A DNA stretch of 64,000 bases from 66-474 sp051954935 (GTDB lineage: Bacteria; Pseudomonadota; Gammaproteobacteria; Xanthomonadales; Rhodanobacteraceae). The notes under the pieces are model-generated. The model searched no databases. It was not told the DNA's origin and saw only the letters and a program-made list of their open reading frames with translations. The position numbers were made by a program, and so were the translations under genes. The DNA is taken from NCBI GenBank assembly GCA_051954935.1, contig JBQCHG010000006.1:1-64000 (forward strand). The letters are read 5' to 3'. This document shows, one piece after another, positions 58,983 to 64,000 of this stretch (the first letter of the stretch is position 1; each line of letters starts with the position of its first letter).

Positions 58983-60167
58983 CTATCCGATCCGCCCCTT
59001 CAACGACGCCGCATCGAAGGGACCGCTCTCCGCGATCAACGCGCGCGCGTTGTCCTTCTGGTCCCACGTGTTCCAGAGCAGCACGCCGCGCACACGGCCG
59101 TCCCCGAGGTAATACACCACGCCTTCGCGGTTCGGCTGCTTCCAGTCTTCGACCATTTGCAGGCGCGAATCGAGGTCGCCCAGGGCCTCGTAACCCAGGT
59201 CGAACAGGTCGGAATAGAAATACGGAAGGTGCGTGTAGGGCCGATCGGCCCCGGCCATGTTGGCGCCCGCGTGCGCGCCCATGGTGAGCGCGGCATCCTC
59301 GTGCTCGACGCGCCGCCGCGTGCCGAGCGTGGCATCCGGATAATTCGCCACGTCGCCAGCCGCGTAGACATCCGGCACGGATGTGCACAGGCGATCATCC
59401 ACCACGATTCCGTTGTCCACCTGCAACCCGGCCGATTGCGCGAGCTGCACGTTGGGCGTGATCCCCAGTCCCGCAACCACCCATTCCGCTTCCACGCTGG
59501 TGCCGTCGCGCAGGCTCAATGTGACGCCTTCATCGGTGGCGCTGCCTGCTGTCACCATAGCGCCGCAGCGCACGTCCACGCCCTTGCCACGGTAGTAGTC
59601 GGTGACGAAGCGCGCCAGGTCCGGCGGATACACGCGCGCACCGATCGCGTCTTCGGCGACAAGTTGCGTCACTTTCGCGCCGTTCATCGCCAGCGCCGCC
59701 GCGATCTCGCTGCCGATGAAGCCGCCGCCGATCACCGCGATGCGGATGCCTTCGTGCAGCGCATCGCGCAGGGCGTGATAATCGTCCAGCACGCGGTAGT
59801 AGAGCACGCGGTCACCTTCCAGCCCACCGATACGCCGCGGCGTGCCGCCTGTGGCGAGCAGCAATTTGCCGTAACGGTAATGATCGCCGTGGTCGTCGCG
59901 CACGGACTTGGCGTGCGGGTCGAGCGCCGTCGCATGCCGGCCTGGGAACAGCGTCGCCTGCACGCCTTCGATGTCGCGCCAGATGTCCTCGGGCTGCTTC
60001 TTGCCGTTCCACAGATCCTTGGTGAGCGGCGGACGATCGTACGGCGGGTGCGCTTCCGCACCGATCAGGCCGATGCTGCCGCGCGGATCGCGCGCGCGGA
60101 TGCCGTGCGCGGCGGCGGAAGCCGCCATGCCGGCGCCCAGGATCAGGTAGTCGTAGGCGTGTTCCAT
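58983..60167 (-). CDS. FAD-dependent NAD(P)H oxidoreductase, ferredoxin-reductase/AIF type
   Basis: A 394-residue flavoprotein with two Rossmann folds: FAD site YDYLILGAGMAASAAAHGIR, NAD site IRIAVIGGGFIGSEIAAALA, and CTSVPDVYAAGDVANYPDAT for FAD binding. The C-terminal domain has LPYFYSDLFDLGYEALGDLD, as in AIF and in reductases of oxygenase systems (BphA4-like, rubredoxin reductases). No ferredoxin or oxygenase gene is next to it. An AAAGGAG site precedes the ATG. The redox partner is unknown. Confidence 0.9.
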   Translation of the reverse strand: MEHAYDYLILGAGMAASAAAHGIRARDPRGSIGLIGAEAHPPYDRPPLTKDLWNGKKQPEDIWRDIEGVQATLFPGRHATALDPHAKSVRDDHGDHYRYGKLLLATGGTPRRIGGLEGDRVLYYRVLDDYHALRDALHEGIRIAVIGGGFIGSEIAAALAMNGAKVTQLVAEDAIGARVYPPDLARFVTDYYRGKGVDVRCGAMVTAGSATDEGVTLSLRDGTSVEAEWVVAGLGITPNVQLAQSAGLQVDNGIVVDDRLCTSVPDVYAAGDVANYPDATLGTRRRVEHEDAALTMGAHAGANMAGADRPYTHLPYFYSDLFDLGYEALGDLDSRLQMVEDWKQPNREGVVYYLGDGRVRGVLLWNTWDQKDNARALIAESGPFDAASLKGRIG

Positions 60168-60308
60168 GGCTCTCCTTTGCGGTCATCGTGATCGCGGGCT
60201 TCAAAAGCGGACGCCCGCACCTTGCGGTTCTTTAGGCTCGCGTCCTGCGACACGATCCATTGTGCGCTTGATGATTCCGGGCGCCAAATGGTTCCCGGGT
60301 TCCGGGCG

Positions 60309-61145
60309 CTACTGCCTTGCTCCGCGCAGGTTCCGCGGCATCGCTCCGAAACCATGCGTCGCCCGCCACGGGTTGATGTCCAGCCCGCCGCGGCGGGTGA
60401 AGCGCGCGTACACGCTCAACGCGCGCGGCGCACAACGCGCCATGATGTCCACAAAGATGCGCTCCACGCACGCCTCGTGGAACCCGCAGTGGTTGCGATA
60501 GGAAACCAAATAGCGCAGCAAGCCGGCGTGATCCATCGGTGCGCCGGCGTAATGGATCTGCAGCGCGGCCCAGTCCGGCTGTCCGGTCACCGGGCAGTTG
60601 GAACGGAACGATTGCGTGGTCAGCGCCTCCTCGATATGGCGCGCGTGCGTGTTGGCGCACAGATGATCCGGCTGCGGCGGTCCGTAGTCGGCGATGTCGA
60701 GCTCCATGTCATCGAGCGAGGCGCCGGGCAGTTCGGCGATCTTCTGCGATGCGAAGTCGTGGCCCTCGACCAACGCGACTTCGACATTCGCGCCCGCGGC
60801 GGCGGAGAGATCGCGCGCGATGCTTGCCCCCAGCACTGCGGTGTCGTCGACACGCGTCTGCGCGTAACCGTTCAAGTACAGCTTCAGTGACTTGGATTCG
60901 ACCAGGTTCGGCGAGTCGGCCGGCACGCGCAGCTCGGCGATCGCGACGCGCGGCTTGCCGCGCGCATCCAGCCACGACAGTTCGTAGGCGTTCCAGATGT
61001 CCGCGCCGGCGAATGGCAGCGCGCGCGCATCCAGCCCGAGTTCCGCGCGTGACTGCGAGCGCGCGATCGGGAACAGCACGCGCGCGTCCGGCGAGTCGGG
61101 ATAGGCGACCTCGCGGCCGAGCGGGATTGTGTTTTGAGAAATCAT
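60309..61145 (-). CDS. queF: NADPH-dependent 7-cyano-7-deazaguanine reductase
   Basis: A 278-residue enzyme of the long (two tandem T-fold) QueF class that reduces preQ0 to preQ1 in queuosine synthesis. The substrate-binding strip VPADSPNLVESKSLKLYLNG, the nucleophile in SFRSNCPVTGQPDWAAL and the Glu/His in NHCGFHEACVERIFVDIM are all present. ARFTRRGGLDINPW near the end is typical. FolE at 40 kb supplies the same pathway. It is expressed from the 143-base gap behind the serine hydrolase gene. Confidence 0.95.
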   Translation of the reverse strand: MISQNTIPLGREVAYPDSPDARVLFPIARSQSRAELGLDARALPFAGADIWNAYELSWLDARGKPRVAIAELRVPADSPNLVESKSLKLYLNGYAQTRVDDTAVLGASIARDLSAAAGANVEVALVEGHDFASQKIAELPGASLDDMELDIADYGPPQPDHLCANTHARHIEEALTTQSFRSNCPVTGQPDWAALQIHYAGAPMDHAGLLRYLVSYRNHCGFHEACVERIFVDIMARCAPRALSVYARFTRRGGLDINPWRATHGFGAMPRNLRGARQ

Positions 61146-61246
61146 GCGAACGTGGAATTCTTAATGCCAGATGCGAGCAGTAAGCCAGTGACTGCACCAG
61201 CCATCCATGGCGCGCTCTCCGATCGGCATCCATGCCTCACCCGACC

Positions 61247-61290
61247 AGGCGGCGCGATCTGCCATTCAAGGCAGATCGCAAACGCCGCCT
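61247..61290 (-). terminator. Strong hairpin directly after the serine hydrolase stop
   Basis: On the minus strand GCGATCTGCC-TTGAAT-GGCAGATCGC forms a perfect ten-pair stem, extended by AGGCGGC with GCCGCCT after a short bulge. It begins within the stop codon. There is no U run, so it may act as a 3' stabiliser or attenuator between the hydrolase and queF. A GCCATCCATGGC motif follows at 61200. Confidence 0.5.
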
Positions 61291-62689
61291 AATCGACCAC
61301 CGGGGCCACGATGTACTGTTCAAGCTTGCCGTCGGGCATGGTGTAGGTGCTGAGATCAAGCGTCATCTTGGGGAACCTGATCTTGTATGCGCGCATGGTC
61401 ATGCCGCCGCGCAGGCGCCACGCGGTCTGCTCGAACTTCTGCGGCGTGCCCAGGGGCGCCAGGCTGTTCGCGTAATCCTTCAGCGCCGTCGCGTCGAAGT
61501 ACGCGTTGCAGTTCGAGGTGAACAGCGCGCGGTCGATCCTGCCGTGCTGCAAGCCGGTGAAGATTTCACGCGCCTGCGCCAGCGCCCTGGCGGCGGCCGG
61601 ATCCTGCACGTCGAACAGCACCTTAGCGATGGCTTTGGCGACGAGATCGGAAGCGGGCGTCGCATCCTGGTTCACCAGCACCACCACCGCCGCATCGTCG
61701 TCCGGATAGATCACGTTCATCGCGGTGAAGCCGGACACTTCGCCACTGTGGCTGATCACGCGGCGCCCGCCTTCGCTGCCCACGTGCACGCCGAGGCCGT
61801 ACTGCGAACCGAGCCCATTGTTCAACACGACCTCGGTCTCCAGCGCGCGGTACGAGGACGGTTGCAACAGGCTCTGCTTCAGCACCGAAATGTCCCACTG
61901 CGCCAGATCCTGCGCGGTCATCGCCAGCTCGCCGGCGCCGAACATCCAGCCGGCGCCTTCCTTCGGCGCCGGCCGCGGCGGGCCGAGCGCGAAACGCGTG
62001 TAGCCGCGTGCGTCGGTCGCAGGCAGCGCCTTCAGGTTGGTGTTGTAGGCGTCCTTGATGCCAAGCTGCGGGAGCACGTTCTTCTGCAGGAATTCGAACG
62101 GCGTCAGTCCGCTGACCTTCTGGATGATCGCGCCGATGATCACGAAGCCGGTGTTGCTGTACTGCCACTTGGAACCGGGTTCGAAATCCAGCGGCTTCTT
62201 CGCCCAGGTGTCCATGATCCGCGCCGGCGTGGTCGCGTGCATCATGCCGGGCATCACGTAATCCTCCGGCCAGTAATCCTGGTAACCGGAAGTGTGCGAC
62301 AGCAGCTCGCGCAGGGTGATGTCGTTCGCGCGCGTGAGGTCGGGAAAATATTTCGACAGCTTGTCGTCGAGGCTCAGCTTGCCTTGCTGCTGCAGCATCA
62401 GGATCGCCGCGGCGGCGAACTGCTTGCTGATCGAACCGATGCTGTAGCGCATGCCCGGCTTCGCCGCCGTGTCCGGCAGCCGCGCCTTGCCGTACGCCTG
62501 CGCATACGCGATCTTGCCGTCCTTCACCAGCGCGATCGAGGCGCTGGGCACGCCGGTGGTGGCCAGCACCTTGTTCACGGCCTGGTCGATCCTGCCGTGC
62601 AGCGCCACCGGTTGCGGCGCATCGGCCCATGCGGCCGACGCCAGGAACGCCAGCAGCCCGCCCAACAGCCAACGCGAATGGATGCGCAC
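61289..62689 (-). CDS. Serine hydrolase of the beta-lactamase / penicillin-binding family (class C-like)
   Basis: A 466-residue secreted hydrolase. A signal peptide (WLLGGLLAFLASAAWADAPQ) precedes the serine beta-lactamase-like domain: the SxxK motif in YSIGSISKQFAAAAILMLQQ, the YxN motif in WQYSNTGFVIIGAII and the third motif in VISHSGEVSGFTAMN. A C-terminal extension of about 110 residues follows. Such proteins are usually esterases or D-amino-peptidases and not antibiotic resistance enzymes. GTG 62689 is chosen because GGGAG precedes it; GTG 62710 is possible. Confidence 0.88.
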   Translation of the reverse strand: MRIHSRWLLGGLLAFLASAAWADAPQPVALHGRIDQAVNKVLATTGVPSASIALVKDGKIAYAQAYGKARLPDTAAKPGMRYSIGSISKQFAAAAILMLQQQGKLSLDDKLSKYFPDLTRANDITLRELLSHTSGYQDYWPEDYVMPGMMHATTPARIMDTWAKKPLDFEPGSKWQYSNTGFVIIGAIIQKVSGLTPFEFLQKNVLPQLGIKDAYNTNLKALPATDARGYTRFALGPPRPAPKEGAGWMFGAGELAMTAQDLAQWDISVLKQSLLQPSSYRALETEVVLNNGLGSQYGLGVHVGSEGGRRVISHSGEVSGFTAMNVIYPDDDAAVVVLVNQDATPASDLVAKAIAKVLFDVQDPAAARALAQAREIFTGLQHGRIDRALFTSNCNAYFDATALKDYANSLAPLGTPQKFEQTAWRLRGGMTMRAYKIRFPKMTLDLSTYTMPDGKLEQYIVAPVVD

Positions 62690-62785
62690 CGTCGCTCTCC
62701 CGAAAGGCACCGGAGGACAACGATAGCAGCCCGCTCCGTTTCGGCGCGAGACGGTGCGTTCGCGCCTCCGCCCATTGGCGGACGC

Positions 62786-62811
62786 ACCCCTCTCCCGGGC
62801 GGGAGAGGGGT
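62786..62811 (-). terminator. Hairpin after the RND transporter gene
   Basis: ACCCCTCTCCC and GGGAGAGGGGT form an 11-pair stem with a four-base loop, eight bases past the transporter stop. No U run follows, so it is a weak terminator candidate. Confidence 0.4.
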
Positions 62812-62818
62812 GGCAGGA

Positions 62819-64000
62819 TCACTCCGTCTGCGGCTCGTTCAAGGCGGGCGTCTCGAGCTGCCCGCGTTGCTTCTGGTGATCCGCGGCCAGCAGCATGTAG
62901 AAGGCCGGCACCACGAACAGCGTGAACAGCGTGCCAATGGCGAGGCCGGTCGAGATCACCAGGCCCATGTTGAAGCGGCCCGCCGCGCCCGCGCCGGATG
63001 CAATCACCAGCGGCATCACGCCCAGCACCATCGCTGCGGTGGTCATCAGGATCGGACGCAACCGCACGCCGGCGGCATATTCGATTGCGTCACGCTTGCT
63101 CATGCCGGAGCGCTGCGATTCGTTCGCGAACTGCACGATCAGGATGCCGTGCTTCGAGATCAGACCCATCAGCGTCACCAGGCCGACCTGGGTGTAGATG
63201 TTCAGGCTGGTCAGCAGGTTGACGAAGATCAACGCGCCGAACAGCGCCATCGGCACCGAGACCAGGATCACCACCGGATCGCGCAGGCTGTTGAACAGCG
63301 CGGCCAGCGCGAGGAACACGATGATCACCGCGAACAGCAGCGTGGCGCCGAAACCGCCGGACTCCTGCATGAACTGCCGCGACTGCCCCGCGTAGTCCAC
63401 GTGGTAACCAGTCGGCGCGACCTCATGCAGCGCGTCGCGCAGGAACTTCAGCGCATCGGCCTGCGACATGCCCGTGGCTCCGGAGATGGTGGCCGAGTTC
63501 AACTGCTGGAAGCGGTTGATCGAACGCGGCACCACCTCGTTCTTGAGATGCGCGATGGTCGAAGCCGGGATCATCGCACCGTTCGGCGCGCTGATGTAGT
63601 AGTCCAGCACCTGCTTCGGATTCAGGCGATCCACCTGCTCCACCTGCGGAATCACCTTGTAGGAACGCCCGGCGATCGAGAAGTAGTTGACGTAGCCGCC
63701 GCCCAGCGCCGCGCCCAGCGTGTTGCCGACATCCTGCTGGGTGAGGCCGAGCGTGGACACCATGTCGCGGTTGACCACCAGCGTGCTCTGCGGCTTGTCG
63801 ATCTTGAGATCGGAATCCACGAAGTAGAACTTGCCGCTGTCCTTGGCCTTCTGCAGCACGGCCTGGGCGACTTCGTTCAGGTTCTGCACCGGCTCGGTGG
63901 TATTGATCACGAACTGCACCGGCGCGCCCTGCGCACCCGGCAACGGCGGCAGCGAGAACACGAAGATGTTGGCGCCGGCGATCTGGCTCCACATCTGCTG
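62819..64000 (-). CDS. RND multidrug efflux pump, inner-membrane subunit, C-terminal part
   Basis: About 393 residues of the C-terminal half of an AcrB/MexB-like HAE1 or related transporter; the N-terminus is beyond the window. The porter domain has QNLNEVAQAVLQKAKDSGKF, LKIDKPQSTLVVNRDMVSTL and VNRDMVSTLGLTQQDVGNTL. Membrane helices follow, with LLFAVIIVFLALAALFNSLR, VSVPMALFGALIFV, VGLVTLMGLISKHGILIVQF, RLRPILMTTAAMVLGVMPLV and FTLFVVPAFYMLLA. It exports drugs or other amphiphiles by proton exchange. The NMGLVISTGLAIGTLF wording fits the MdtBC/MexW-like branch; the exact type is uncertain. Confidence 0.92.
   Translation of the reverse strand, partial: QQMWSQIAGANIFVFSLPPLPGAQGAPVQFVINTTEPVQNLNEVAQAVLQKAKDSGKFYFVDSDLKIDKPQSTLVVNRDMVSTLGLTQQDVGNTLGAALGGGYVNYFSIAGRSYKVIPQVEQVDRLNPKQVLDYYISAPNGAMIPASTIAHLKNEVVPRSINRFQQLNSATISGATGMSQADALKFLRDALHEVAPTGYHVDYAGQSRQFMQESGGFGATLLFAVIIVFLALAALFNSLRDPVVILVSVPMALFGALIFVNLLTSLNIYTQVGLVTLMGLISKHGILIVQFANESQRSGMSKRDAIEYAAGVRLRPILMTTAAMVLGVMPLVIASGAGAAGRFNMGLVISTGLAIGTLFTLFVVPAFYMLLAADHQKQRGQLETPALNEPQTE

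Noticed and set aside
61146..61288. preQ1 riboswitch upstream of queF
   Set aside because: The hairpin lacks the A-rich tail and compact pseudoknot of preQ1 aptamers, and it starts at the previous gene's stop codon.
61289..62689. AmpC beta-lactamase
   Set aside because: It has SxxK, YSN and HSG motifs but a long C-terminal extension and no KTG. The family is mostly esterases and peptidases, so resistance is not claimed.
1..64000. CRISPR arrays, anti-phage islands, prophage, rRNA or tRNA genes
   Set aside because: Read on both strands, the window shows no regular spacer array, no integrase, transposase, restriction or toxin-antitoxin gene, and no tRNA or rRNA signature that I could recognise.

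Overview
This window looks like ordinary chromosome from a high-GC gammaproteobacterium of the order Lysobacterales (Xanthomonadales), most likely the Rhodanobacteraceae. That assignment rests on the gene content (short PutA without a DNA-binding domain, PCuAC copper chaperone, hemD-hemX-hemY order, long QueF, YadGH), the strong GC bias, and short palindromic intergenic repeats of the kind common in this order. I assign it by pattern and not by any database match. I see no rRNA, tRNA, CRISPR array, prophage or insertion sequence.

Layout. 1-2.3 kb: 3'-truncated mgtA on the minus strand, behind a structured leader with a small upstream ORF. 2.3-12 kb: an aa3-type cytochrome c oxidase locus with copper delivery (SCO, PCuAC), a CtaG-like assembly protein, heme O/A synthesis (cyoE, ctaA), a thioredoxin-like protein, SURF1, and oxidase subunits III, I and II; Cox11 is missing. 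12-24 kb: DUF2244, putA, a candidate sigma54-driven small RNA, fadL, a large membrane-ankyrin protein, a KefC-like antiporter, and a second candidate structured small RNA. 24-31 kb: AraC-type regulator, hemB, truncated Band-7 protein, rsmG-parA-parB, an ECF-like sigma factor with a DUF3379 protein, and a glycosyltransferase. 31-42 kb: rhodanese-like protein without its cysteine, lipoprotein, thioesterases, hemDXY, an iron-sulfur flavin reductase, srkA, rmuC, folE, and an MFS exporter. 42-49 kb: a small-membrane-protein cluster with DUF3014, an EAL response regulator next to a BarA-like hybrid kinase, and envC. 49-64 kb: ctpA, glnB, gpmA, a repeat-built lipoprotein, yadGH, fpr, DUF4760 with a two-component pair, a ferredoxin-reductase-like flavoprotein, queF, a serine hydrolase, and the end of an RND pump.

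Many neighbours are tightly coupled by ATGA or GTGA stop-start overlaps (SCO/PCuAC, trx/ctaA, hemX/hemY, yadG/yadH, DUF4760/regulator/kinase). Three convergent gene pairs overlap at their 3' ends by about 41-46 bp. The most unusual signals are the mgtA leader, with mutually exclusive hairpins over the ribosome binding site; the concerted loss of the Mg-site ligands in oxidase subunits I and II together with the missing Cox11; the two unannotated small-RNA candidates; and an inverted repeat pair at 51.7 and 53.5 kb, one arm of which carries an 81-bp insertion flanked by a 5-bp duplication.
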